Shown here: in pieces, positions 1 through 5,874 of the stretch | Position numbering within the stretch: position 1 is the stretch's first letter | How the letters are laid out: each line of letters starts with the position of its first letter | Assembly (NCBI GenBank): GCA_020056865.1 | Contig: JAGVGX010000037.1 | Span: 1-5,999, forward strand | Source of the DNA: Desulfobacterales bacterium | GTDB lineage: Bacteria > Desulfobacterota > Desulfobacteria > Desulfobacterales > BuS5 | DNA: 5,999 bases | Reading direction: 5' to 3' | The notes under the pieces: generated by a model | Seen by the model: only the letters and a program-made list of their open reading frames with translations | What the model was told of the DNA's origin: nothing | Databases searched by the model: none | Program-made: the position numbers and the translations under genes

Positions 1-1
1 A

Positions 2-433
2 AAAGAATATCCCAAAAACCAAGGAAGCACCACCGCCTATGTTACTGACAGATATGACCACCTGATCGCTGAAGCAGCTCAAACCTATGAAGTGCCATTT
101 CCCTTGCTTAAGGCCATCATAAAGGCAGAATCGAATTTTGACCCAAAAGCCGTATCAAGAGTAGGCGCTTCAGGCCTGATGCAGATCATGCCGGAAAATT
201 TCGAAAGCTTTAATATAAAGGACCCGTTTAATCCATGGGAGAATATAATGGCAGGAACAGGTTATTTCAGCAGCCTTCTTATGCGTTTTAATGGGAAACT
301 GCCCCTTGCTCTGGCAGCGTATAATGCAGGGCCAAGCATGGTAGACAAATATAATGATATTCCGCCGTTTCTGGAAACACAAGATTATGTGGAAAAAGTA
401 ATTAAGTACTATTATTTGTTCAAAAAAGGGTAA
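2..433 (+). CDS. Lytic transglycosylase, SLT/GH23 family (5'-partial)
   Basis: The reading frame is open from the left edge, so the gene begins before the window; 143 residues of its C-terminal part are visible. The segment carries the hallmarks of the SLT (GH23) lytic transglycosylase domain. These are the catalytic Glu in KAESNFDP (visible residue 43), the GASGLMQIMP motif (residues 55-64), AYNAGP (106-111) and a closing ETQDYVEKV (125-133). Enzymes of this family cleave the MurNAc-GlcNAc bond of peptidoglycan with formation of 1,6-anhydro-MurNAc, in the periplasm. Any signal peptide and additional N-terminal domains would lie outside the window. The protein ends soon after the domain (KYYYLFKKG), as in SLT proteins whose catalytic domain is C-terminal. 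A GTG at 92 is internal, since homologous sequence (YDHLIAEAAQTYEV) precedes it. It converges with the next gene, with 6 bp between stops. The family is clear; the subfamily and biological role (cell-wall turnover, secretion or phage-derived) cannot be decided. Confidence 0.93.
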   Translation, partial: KEYPKNQGSTTAYVTDRYDHLIAEAAQTYEVPFPLLKAIIKAESNFDPKAVSRVGASGLMQIMPENFESFNIKDPFNPWENIMAGTGYFSSLLMRFNGKLPLALAAYNAGPSMVDKYNDIPPFLETQDYVEKVIKYYYLFKKG

Positions 434-439
434 CTTGTG

Positions 440-874
440 TCAGCGCCAAAGCATAAGCCCTGTGGTTGGATCATACGTTCTTTCAAGCGGTGTTCCTGTT
501 AGCTCAACCATTTCAATTTCTCCTGCAAAAACAATCGTTTCAGAAAAAAGATGGCCCCCAAAGGTTTTTCCCTGTTCATCACATAAAACAATATGTGCGT
601 GAGCCATGGGTTTTTTATCTTTTAATGAAATATTTCCCACACAGGTTAAAATTTCAAATGGACCGGTTTGGGTTGCAGTTACATACACCTGCTGATTTTG
701 ATCATAAGATCCAATGGTAACTGATGAAACAGCACCTATAACTGAAAACGTAGCCATCTTAACAGATGCTTCAACAGCAACATTTTCTATAGCTGAAATA
801 AGATCCTCCTGATGGGAAAGAGATCCTAAGAAACGACGCCCGGTCTTAAATTCAGAACATACCAGTTTTTTCAT
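440..874 (-). CDS. Stand-alone PPC/DUF296 domain protein
   Basis: This 144-residue protein consists almost entirely of one PPC (plants and prokaryotes conserved; DUF296) domain. The central signature PMAHAHIVLCDE (residues 89-100) followed by TFGGHLF (104-110) is typical. It places His92, His94 and His108 as the likely metal-binding histidines seen in bacterial members that form trimers. In plants the domain is joined to AT-hooks in nuclear DNA-binding proteins. Bacterial single-domain members have no agreed function, and no AT-hook or other DNA-binding motif is visible here, so a DNA-binding label would be unsupported. The start ATG (complement of 872-874) has AAGG 8 nt upstream on the minus strand. 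The gene is divergent from the cysteine-cluster protein gene and convergent with the transglycosylase, so it is probably transcribed alone. Confidence 0.9.
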   Translation of the reverse strand: MKKLVCSEFKTGRRFLGSLSHQEDLISAIENVAVEASVKMATFSVIGAVSSVTIGSYDQNQQVYVTATQTGPFEILTCVGNISLKDKKPMAHAHIVLCDEQGKTFGGHLFSETIVFAGEIEMVELTGTPLERTYDPTTGLMLWR

Positions 875-946
875 CTCAATAACCTTATGTAAATCAGTTA
901 GTTGCTTTATTTTAATCAGATAGAAAGTCTTTTAGCCTAAATATAT

Positions 947-968
947 CTACCTAAAATCTATCTAAAAT
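947..968 (+). repeat. Two tandem 11-bp units
   Basis: CTACCTAAAAT (947-957) is followed directly by CTATCTAAAAT (958-968), differing at one base. The period is about one helical turn, so a protein-binding role is possible. In such AT-rich DNA a chance duplication is equally plausible. Confidence 0.5.
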
Positions 969-1122
969 AGCCTTGTTTTCCAACAGATAAAAGGATACTA
1001 ACATATATATTTTAGTTAACATATTTTATATAATAACATGTATATGCTTTAAACTTTTTTTTCAAGCGTGACAAAGCGTTATAGACACAACAGTAAAATA
1101 TCTGTTTGAGGCGATGCCAACC

Positions 1123-1128
1123 AAGGAG
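1123..1128 (+). promoter_or_regulatory. Ribosome binding site deciding start at 1138
   Basis: AAGGAG is followed by a 9-nt spacer and the ATG at 1138. It lies inside the frame that would be translated from the earlier ATG at 1114, which argues for the shorter protein. Confidence 0.75.
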
Positions 1129-1137
1129 ATTTTTAAA

Positions 1138-1896
1138 ATGGAAACACCAGAAAATATGGCCAACATAGCCCCAGTAAAGTTTGGTCCTGAAGACAAATTT
1201 AAATTTTTATGCCATAAAAAAATAGACTGTTTTACCAAATGCTGCAGAGGAATTAATATTATTCTTACCCCATATGATATAATTCTTCTTAAACGCAGAC
1301 TGCAGCTTACATCAGAAGCGTTTCTTTCTATCTATACTACGCCTGAGTTATTAGAAAAAACAGATCTGCCGGTTATTACCTTAAAATTATTAGGCGACGA
1401 ATTAAAATCATGCCCGTTTGTAAAAGATAACGGGTGTATGGTCTATGAAGACAGACCCACTACCTGTCGTTATTATCCTCTTGGGGTTGCATCCTTAAGC
1501 CATAAAGAAGGTGCAGACGACAATGAATTCTATTTTTTTGTTAATGAACCTCACTGCAAAGGCTTTGAAGAACCCAAGCAATGGAGCGTTCGTAATTGGC
1601 GAAAAGATCAGGGCGTGGATGTTCATGATAAAATAAATGCCGACTGGACAGATATTATTGTTCGAAAAAGATCTTTTCCTGCGAATATAAAACTCACCGA
1701 GCAAAGTAAAAAAATGTTTTTTCTTGCAAGTTACAACATCGACAAATTTAGAGAATTTGTTTTTGGAAGCTCTTTTTTAAATAAATACGATATCAAGCCT
1801 GAAACTATAAAAAAAATCCAGAATGATGAAATTGCCCTCTTGGAATTCGCCATGCGCTGGATAAAATGGCTTTTGTTTAAGATTGGAAATTTTTAA
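1138..1896 (+). CDS. YkgJ-family cysteine-cluster protein (CxxxxxCxxxCC)
   Basis: A 252-residue protein of the YkgJ/PF03692 type. The cysteines occur in the family's characteristic order. The first group is C25, C31, C35 and C36 (CHKKIDCFTKCCRG), followed by C92 in SCPF, C100 in NGC, C110 in RPTTCRYYPLG and C140 in PHCKGFE. Such proteins are thought to hold a metal centre, zinc or an Fe-S cluster, but few have a known function. Residues 145-252 form a family-typical tail with WSVRNWRKDQGVD, ending in a tryptophan-rich, amphipathic-looking helix (about 232-249). The start is set at 1138 because AAGGAG (1123-1128) lies 9 nt upstream. An in-frame ATG at 1114 has only GAGG 2 nt before it, and the extra eight residues are lysine-rich translation of the ribosome binding site. 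There is no signal peptide. It stands alone between a divergent gene and a 445-bp gap, so the context gives no functional clue. Confidence 0.88.
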   Translation: METPENMANIAPVKFGPEDKFKFLCHKKIDCFTKCCRGINIILTPYDIILLKRRLQLTSEAFLSIYTTPELLEKTDLPVITLKLLGDELKSCPFVKDNGCMVYEDRPTTCRYYPLGVASLSHKEGADDNEFYFFVNEPHCKGFEEPKQWSVRNWRKDQGVDVHDKINADWTDIIVRKRSFPANIKLTEQSKKMFFLASYNIDKFREFVFGSSFLNKYDIKPETIKKIQNDEIALLEFAMRWIKWLLFKIGNF

Positions 1897-2219
1897 TTCA
1901 GGTAATTTAATAATTTTAGGCACTTATATTATAAGGTGTTAAGTGGACTTAAGTGTTTGTTATAAATTGATTTCCAATGAGCACAATGATCTAAAACATA
2001 TGTCGAAAAATGCTTTTAAAATAACACAGATTTTGCCTCCGTTGTAGTCAAAAAAACTTTATCTACTTAATGATGAGAGACGCCGTTGTTCCAAGTGCAA
2101 ATATATTTTCATATCGACTGTGAACACCTCAAGTCAATTGACTAAACACATTAAAATTACTTTTCTTTTTCATTTATAGGCCTTTTCAAAATAAGCTTCC
2201 GATAACCGCTAATTTTTTA
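1897..2219. other. Gene-free gap with transposase relic
   Basis: No intact coding frame was found between the cysteine-cluster gene and the tetR promoter. Directly after the upstream stop there is an AT-rich stretch with several TTAAGTG-like words (1921-1956) but no GC-rich hairpin and T-tract that would make a convincing terminator. From about 2000 the DNA reads as a decayed transposase N-terminus, described separately. A perfect 12-bp palindrome, AGTCAATTGACT, sits at 2132-2143. Confidence 0.6.
2000..2212 (+). pseudogene. Possible IS-type transposase N-terminal relic (zinc-ribbon part)
   Basis: Read from the ATG at 2000, one frame gives MSKNAFKITQILPPL, an amber stop (2045-2047), then KKLYLLNDERRRCSKCKYIF and further weaker text through stops at 2177, 2192 and 2210. 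The block RRRCSKCKYIF resembles the second half of the zinc ribbon (R-C-x2-C-x-Y-x-F) found at the N-terminus of IS1595-like and related transposases, which usually opens with a short basic leader like this one. The later residues NTSSQLTKHIKIT and AFSK could be the eroded start of the next helical region. No catalytic domain, no terminal inverted repeats and no target duplication are visible, so this would be a truncated, dead remnant. The assignment rests on motif resemblance recalled from the family. The frame is short, and chance remains possible. Confidence 0.42.
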
Positions 2220-2246
2220 TTGACAAAAAAACTTCCGCGCTATACT
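2220..2246 (+). promoter_or_regulatory. Sigma-70-type promoter for tetR gene
   Basis: TTGACA (2220-2225) is a perfect -35 match and TATACT (2241-2246) differs from the -10 consensus at one base. The spacer is 15 bp, shorter than the usual 17. Transcription would start near 2253, giving a leader of about 90 nt before the regulator's ATG at 2342. The promoter lies just beyond the transposase relic. The tetR gene is the first gene downstream, and read-through into the acyl-CoA genes is possible. Confidence 0.55.
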
Positions 2247-2260
2247 CAGTAGTAACTTAA

Positions 2261-2274
2261 AACAATCGTTTGTT
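2261..2274 (+). promoter_or_regulatory. Inverted repeat, candidate TetR operator
   Basis: AACAA-TCGT-TTGTT forms a 5-4-5 inverted repeat just after the predicted transcription start, a position where a bound repressor would block its own transcription. The surrounding word AAAACAAT (2259-2266) recurs in the palindrome downstream of tetR (2964-2980). TetR proteins commonly bind such short palindromes next to their own gene; binding here is inferred. Confidence 0.4.
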
Positions 2275-2341
2275 CATTTAATTACTATAGATTTTTAGAT
2301 GTGCTAAATCCTCACGCAAATGACACATATAAGGCTTCAAT

Positions 2342-2938
2342 ATGAAAACAACTAACAAACATAAGACGGATAGTGTCAAGTACCAGGAAATACTTGATGC
2401 GGCTGCAAAAATTTTCAAAAAAAAAGGATATTACCATGCCAATATATCCGATATAGCGGACCAGGTTGCTATGCAAAAAGGCAGCCTTTATCACTATATT
2501 AAAAGCAAGGAAGATCTTTTGTATCATATATTTTTATCTTCCATGGAACATTACATGAAGGTTTTTGATCAGATAATAGCTTCTGATAAACGGTCTGACC
2601 TTAAGCTTCAAGAAGCGATTATCGCCCATATGGATCCAGGGGATAAACAGTTTAACCGCTTTTATGTTGGGATTCATGAATTTCAAAGTCTGACAGGCGA
2701 AAACAGGCATATAGCGAGAAACTATTTAATTAAATATCAGAATGTGTGGTTAGACATTCTTGAAAAAGGAAAGCAGGAAGGCATATTTTCAAAAGACTTG
2801 GACAGCAAGGTCTCCCTGCTTGCAATTTTTGGTATGTGCAACTGGTCTTTGAGATGGTTCCAATTTGAAGGGAAATATTCAAGAAAAGATTTGGGAATGA
2901 TGTTTTGCGAAAGAATTTTAAACGGAATAAGAGCGTGA
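2342..2938 (+). CDS. TetR/AcrR-family transcriptional regulator
   Basis: A 198-residue protein of normal TetR length. Residues 15-62 form the N-terminal DNA-binding domain: ILDAAAKIFKKKGY, then the helix-turn-helix through ISDIADQVAMQKGSLYHYIKSKEDLL. The remainder is an all-helical ligand-binding and dimerisation domain. Its end, GMCNWSLRWFQFEGKYSRKDL followed by ERILNGI, resembles TetR regulators of fatty-acid and acyl-CoA catabolism such as the KstR2/FadR-like groups, which respond to acyl-CoA thioesters. That fits the thiolase-type genes downstream, but the ligand is inferred. The start ATG has AAGG at 2331-2334, 7 nt upstream. The gene lies 119 bp before, and on the same strand as, the DUF362 gene, and is preceded by a good promoter and an inverted repeat. 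It most likely represses itself and the following genes. A run of nine A (2417-2425) encodes part of FKKKGY. Confidence 0.92.
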   Translation: MKTTNKHKTDSVKYQEILDAAAKIFKKKGYYHANISDIADQVAMQKGSLYHYIKSKEDLLYHIFLSSMEHYMKVFDQIIASDKRSDLKLQEAIIAHMDPGDKQFNRFYVGIHEFQSLTGENRHIARNYLIKYQNVWLDILEKGKQEGIFSKDLDSKVSLLAIFGMCNWSLRWFQFEGKYSRKDLGMMFCERILNGIRA

Positions 2939-2963
2939 TTTATAACAGGAGCTTATGATAATT

Positions 2964-2980
2964 CAAAAACAATGTTTTTG
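2964..2980 (+). promoter_or_regulatory. Perfect 17-bp palindrome, candidate operator
   Basis: CAAAAACA-A-TGTTTTTG is a perfect 8-1-8 inverted repeat in the 119-bp gap between tetR and the DUF362 gene, 25 bp after the tetR stop and 77 bp before the next ATG. It lacks GC pairs and a following T-tract, so it is not a terminator. It shares AAAACAAT and a nearby TTT run with the inverted repeat upstream of tetR. This supports it as a second binding site for the same regulator. Confidence 0.45.
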
Positions 2981-3057
2981 TATATAAAAATTGATAAAGG
3001 CGTTTATGTTATGTTGGTCAACGATGAAAAATAACTCCATGTATAGGGGGCAAAATT

Positions 3058-4377
3058 ATGTTTGATGTGTCTGTTGTAAAATATGAAAAACCAATGGAAT
3101 CTATGAAAAAAGCCATAGAGCTTGCAGGAGGAATAGGAAAATTATCTTCCGATTCAAAAGTGGTTTTAAAGCCCAATCTTGTTGTATGGCACGAGGGAAT
3201 TAACTTTCCCAAATACGCTGTGCTTACTACATCAAGAATGATGGAAGATATGGTTATGTTTCTGTCTGGCCATGGCGTGAAAGATATTTCAATAGTTGAA
3301 GGTTGCGTTGAGTTTGATAAAAATCCAAAACATTCGGTTTTGGCACAAGCTGCAAAGGGGTTAGGTTACGATGTTTTAACCAAAAGATATGGTGTCAAAG
3401 TTGTTGATGTTATGAAAAATCAGCATACGGTTGTCACAATAGATGATGTTGAACTTAATGTATCCACAGCTGCCCTGGAAGCGGACTGTTTGATTAATAT
3501 GCCTGTGTTAAAAACCCATTCACAGTGTGTAACAAGCCTGGGGATAAAAAATCTTAAAGGCCTGATAAATATTGCTTCAAGAAAGCTTTGTCATAATGCC
3601 AGTTGTGAAACAGATTTGGGGTATTATGTATCCAAATTTATCAAAATGATTCCAGTTGGTTTTACGCTTATTGATGGCATTTATACCAGTGACAGGGGGC
3701 CGAGCTATAATGGAAGGGCCCGCAGATCTGATATGATTGTTGCATCTAAAGATATGCTTTCAGCGGATCTGGTAGGTACAAAACTTTTGGGGTTTGATCC
3801 TAAAACAGTTCCTTATCTTTCCATGGCGGCATCTGATGCAAAACGGCCAACAGATTTAAGCGACATACAGGTAAAGGGCGAAATTGATATCAACACAGCC
3901 CTTAAGCCTCACAAGCATGAATTTGAGCAGGAAGCGTCGGCTGATATGCCGGACTGGATGATAAGGTCAGGGATTACCGGTTTGACAGTGCCCAAGCAGG
4001 ATACCACCATATGTACCTACTGTGCCTTTTTTATTAACCATGTTTTTATGGGTATAGCTATGGCGAAAAACAAGGTGTTTGATGACATAGAAATCCTGGA
4101 CGGTAAAATTCAAAAACCAACGCCGGGACATAAACATACCCTTCTTGTAGGGCAGTGTCAGGTTAAATTAAACAAGGATAATCCTCTTATCAATCACTGT
4201 GTAACAATACCCGGATGTCCTGCGAGAAAAAAAGATCTGATGAAGGCATTTAAAGCGCTTAATATTGAATCTGCCGACGGATTTGAAGAATGGATGGAAA
4301 AGGTGCCGGAGATGGTTCACATGAAAAAATATGAGGGCAAGCCGGAATTTGATCCCTCATTTTACGCTATTGGATAA
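3058..4377 (+). CDS. DUF362 domain protein with cysteine-rich C-terminus
   Basis: A 439-residue protein. Residues about 34-260 match the DUF362 (PF04015) pattern: LKPNLV (37-42), the TT at 57-58, INMPVLKTH (146-154), SLGIKNLKGL (160-169), His179, and the LIDGIYTSDRGPSYNG region (204-219). The family has no settled biochemical activity; members often occur with ferredoxins or Fe-S proteins. The second part (about 300-439) carries CTYC (C319, C322), C367 in VGQC and HCVTIPGCP (C381, C387), spacing suited to a metal or Fe-S site, though not a standard ferredoxin motif. There is no signal peptide or obvious membrane helix, so it is probably cytoplasmic. The start is well supported: AGGGGG at 3045-3050, 7 nt before the ATG. 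It is the first gene after tetR and lies 50 bp before the HMG-CoA-synthase-like gene, presumably in one operon. I do not know its reaction. Confidence 0.88.
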   Translation: MFDVSVVKYEKPMESMKKAIELAGGIGKLSSDSKVVLKPNLVVWHEGINFPKYAVLTTSRMMEDMVMFLSGHGVKDISIVEGCVEFDKNPKHSVLAQAAKGLGYDVLTKRYGVKVVDVMKNQHTVVTIDDVELNVSTAALEADCLINMPVLKTHSQCVTSLGIKNLKGLINIASRKLCHNASCETDLGYYVSKFIKMIPVGFTLIDGIYTSDRGPSYNGRARRSDMIVASKDMLSADLVGTKLLGFDPKTVPYLSMAASDAKRPTDLSDIQVKGEIDINTALKPHKHEFEQEASADMPDWMIRSGITGLTVPKQDTTICTYCAFFINHVFMGIAMAKNKVFDDIEILDGKIQKPTPGHKHTLLVGQCQVKLNKDNPLINHCVTIPGCPARKKDLMKAFKALNIESADGFEEWMEKVPEMVHMKKYEGKPEFDPSFYAIG

Positions 4378-4414
4378 AATTTGTTATAAATATTTTGGCA
4401 AAAACCCGAATAAC

Positions 4415-4419
4415 GGAGG
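4415..4419 (+). promoter_or_regulatory. Ribosome binding site deciding start at 4428
   Basis: GGAGG lies 8 nt before the ATG at 4428. The frame is open further upstream to a TTG at 4395, but that would put this strong site inside the coding region and add residues (AKTRITEGKD) absent from the family's usual N-terminus. Confidence 0.8.
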
Positions 4420-4427
4420 GAAAAGAT

Positions 4428-5858
4428 ATGGCAGGAATTTTGTCTTATGGTGCGTATGTGCCGTTTTATCGTCTGCCCCTTGCAGAGATAAGCAAAGCAT
4501 GGGGAGGCCGCGCCTTGCCCGGTGAAAAAGCGGTTGCAAGTTTTGATGAGGATTCTCTGACAATGGCAGTTGCAGCAGCGATTGACTGCTTAAAGGGAAT
4601 AAACAGAGAAGATATTGATGGGGTTTATTTTGCTTCCACAACAGCTCCATACAAAGAAAAACAAACCGCTGCAATTATTGCCCAGGCATTGAATCTGAAA
4701 ACCAGTTTATCAACCATCGATTTTTCCGGATCATTAAGAAGCGGCACTAATGCATTGCAATCTGCGTTGAACGCTGTAAACAGTGGTTCTGTGAATAATA
4801 TTCTCCTATGTGCTACTGATATGCGCCCTGCACATCCCAACGGAGACAAGGAATTGTCATTTGGTGACGGCGCTGCGGCTTTTCTTATTGGGAAAAAGAA
4901 TGTTGCAGTTGAGATTACGGATTGTTATTCGCAATTCAGTGAGCTTATGGATGTATGGCGATCGGATCAAGATGATTATGTTCGTTCCTGGGAAGATGGC
5001 TTTATATATTCACAAGGACTCGTATCGGTAGTTGGCCAGAGCGTTGCCAACGCTTTGAAACGATTTGGTCTTGCCCCAAAAGATTTTAACCGCGCTGCCT
5101 TTTATGCACCCAATGCAAGGCAGCTTGATGTTATTGCTAAAAAAACAGGTTTTGACATAAACACACAGATAAACGATGTCATCTTGTCTGATGTCGGCAA
5201 TACTGGTGCTGCAATGGCTCTTATGTCTCTTGTTGCAGTACTTGAAGAGGCAAGCGCCGGTGAAAAAATCCTTTTGGTCAGTTATGGAGACGGATGTGAT
5301 GTTTTTCCAATGCACACGACCGAATTTATTTCTAAAATTAAGAATAGAAGGGGCATAAGGAAACATATCGCATCAAAACAGATGTTGTCTAATTATAACC
5401 GATACCTGCTTTGGCGTGAACAGATTAATACAGAGCCTCCGAGGAGGGTTCAGCTTGAAAGGCCTTCATCTGTTGCGCTTTGGAGAGACAATAAGTCCGG
5501 ACTCGCTTTTTATGGGGTCAAGTGCAAAAATTGTGGTACTGCTCAGTATCCACCTCAGAGGTTGTGTCTCAAATGTGGGACCAAGGACAAATTTGAGGAC
5601 CACTGCTTTGCTGATAAAAACGGCAAGGTTACGGCATTTAGTCATGATATGCTTGGCGTTTCTCTTGATCCGCCAATTACCGGAGCAACTATTGATTTTG
5701 AAGGCGGCGGCAGGATCAAACTCGACATGACAGACAGAGTTCCTGATAAGGTTTATGTTGGCATGGATGTAGAAATGACCTTCAGAAAACTAAGGTATGT
5801 TAACGGCATCCATGACTACTGGTGGAAATGTCGCCCGATAAGATCTTCAAAGGAATAA
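4428..5858 (+). CDS. HMG-CoA synthase-like / DUF35 (zinc ribbon-OB fold) fusion protein
   Basis: A 476-residue two-part protein. Residues 1-300 have the thiolase fold of archaeal-type 3-hydroxy-3-methylglutaryl-CoA synthase: ILSYGAYVPFYRL, VYFASTTAPYKEKQTA (67-81), DFSGSLRSGTNALQ (98-111), FGDGAAAFLIG (145-155), AAFYAPNAR (223-231), VGNTGAA (256-262) and ILLVSYGDG (281-289). After a linker, residues 360-470 form a DUF35 domain: a zinc ribbon with C366, C369, C380 and C383, then an OB fold (GKVTAFS to EMTFRKL). In archaea separate DUF35 proteins bridge HMG-CoA synthase and thiolase. The classical catalytic Glu, Cys and His align with Thr71, Leu103 and Tyr226, so ordinary HMG-CoA synthesis is unlikely and a product name of HMG-CoA synthase would mislead. 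The start at 4428 follows GGAGG (4415-4419) by 8 nt; an upstream TTG at 4395 would translate that site. It lies 16 bp before a thiolase gene, which fits a shared complex. Its substrate is unknown. Confidence 0.88.
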   Translation: MAGILSYGAYVPFYRLPLAEISKAWGGRALPGEKAVASFDEDSLTMAVAAAIDCLKGINREDIDGVYFASTTAPYKEKQTAAIIAQALNLKTSLSTIDFSGSLRSGTNALQSALNAVNSGSVNNILLCATDMRPAHPNGDKELSFGDGAAAFLIGKKNVAVEITDCYSQFSELMDVWRSDQDDYVRSWEDGFIYSQGLVSVVGQSVANALKRFGLAPKDFNRAAFYAPNARQLDVIAKKTGFDINTQINDVILSDVGNTGAAMALMSLVAVLEEASAGEKILLVSYGDGCDVFPMHTTEFISKIKNRRGIRKHIASKQMLSNYNRYLLWREQINTEPPRRVQLERPSSVALWRDNKSGLAFYGVKCKNCGTAQYPPQRLCLKCGTKDKFEDHCFADKNGKVTAFSHDMLGVSLDPPITGATIDFEGGGRIKLDMTDRVPDKVYVGMDVEMTFRKLRYVNGIHDYWWKCRPIRSSKE

Positions 5859-5874
5859 GAAAGGAGAAACACTC

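Larger units (their letters stand above)
875..1137. other. Divergent AT-rich intergenic region
   Basis: This spacer separates the minus-strand PPC gene from the plus-strand cysteine-cluster gene and must contain both promoters if each is transcribed on its own. No convincing -35/-10 pair stands out; a TATAGA at 1080-1085 lacks a good -35 at normal spacing. The sequence is strongly AT-rich. It holds two adjacent 11-bp near-identical units (947-968), three TAACATR words about one and two-thirds helical turns apart (999, 1017, 1034), and AAGCGT twice, 10 bp apart (1064 and 1074). No RNA gene or coding frame was recognised. Confidence 0.6.

Noticed and set aside
1114..1137. Upstream ATG at 1114 as start of the cysteine-cluster protein
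   Set aside because: Its upstream GAGG is only 2 nt away, while a proper AAGGAG stands before the ATG at 1138; the extra residues are translated ribosome binding site.
1919..1956. TTAAGTG/CACTTA words after the cysteine-cluster gene as a possible terminator hairpin
   Set aside because: The arms are only about six AT-rich base pairs with a long loop and no following T-tract; it is not a convincing intrinsic terminator.
2417..2425. Run of nine A in tetR as a phase-variable slippage site
   Set aside because: The frame is intact, the lysines fit the family pattern (FKKKGY), and such runs are expected in AT-rich genes; there is no evidence for switching.
2991..3015. TTGATA with downstream TATGTT as promoter for the DUF362 gene
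   Set aside because: The spacer is only 13 bp and no other -10 lies at 16-18 bp, so I could not support a promoter in this gap.
4395..4427. TTG at 4395 as start of the HMG-CoA-synthase-like protein
   Set aside because: It has no ribosome binding site and the GGAGG for the ATG at 4428 would lie inside the coding sequence.
4384..4674. Minus-strand open frame opposite the start of the HMG-CoA-synthase-like gene
   Set aside because: It overlaps a well-supported gene, its translation is low-complexity (Leu, Pro, Gln rich) and resembles no family; the same holds for the other minus-strand frames at 170-382, 1495-1704, 4625-4849 and 5010-5366.
5416..5730. Plus-strand open frame in another phase within the DUF35 region
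   Set aside because: It is fully contained in a strongly supported coding region and shows no recognisable motif.
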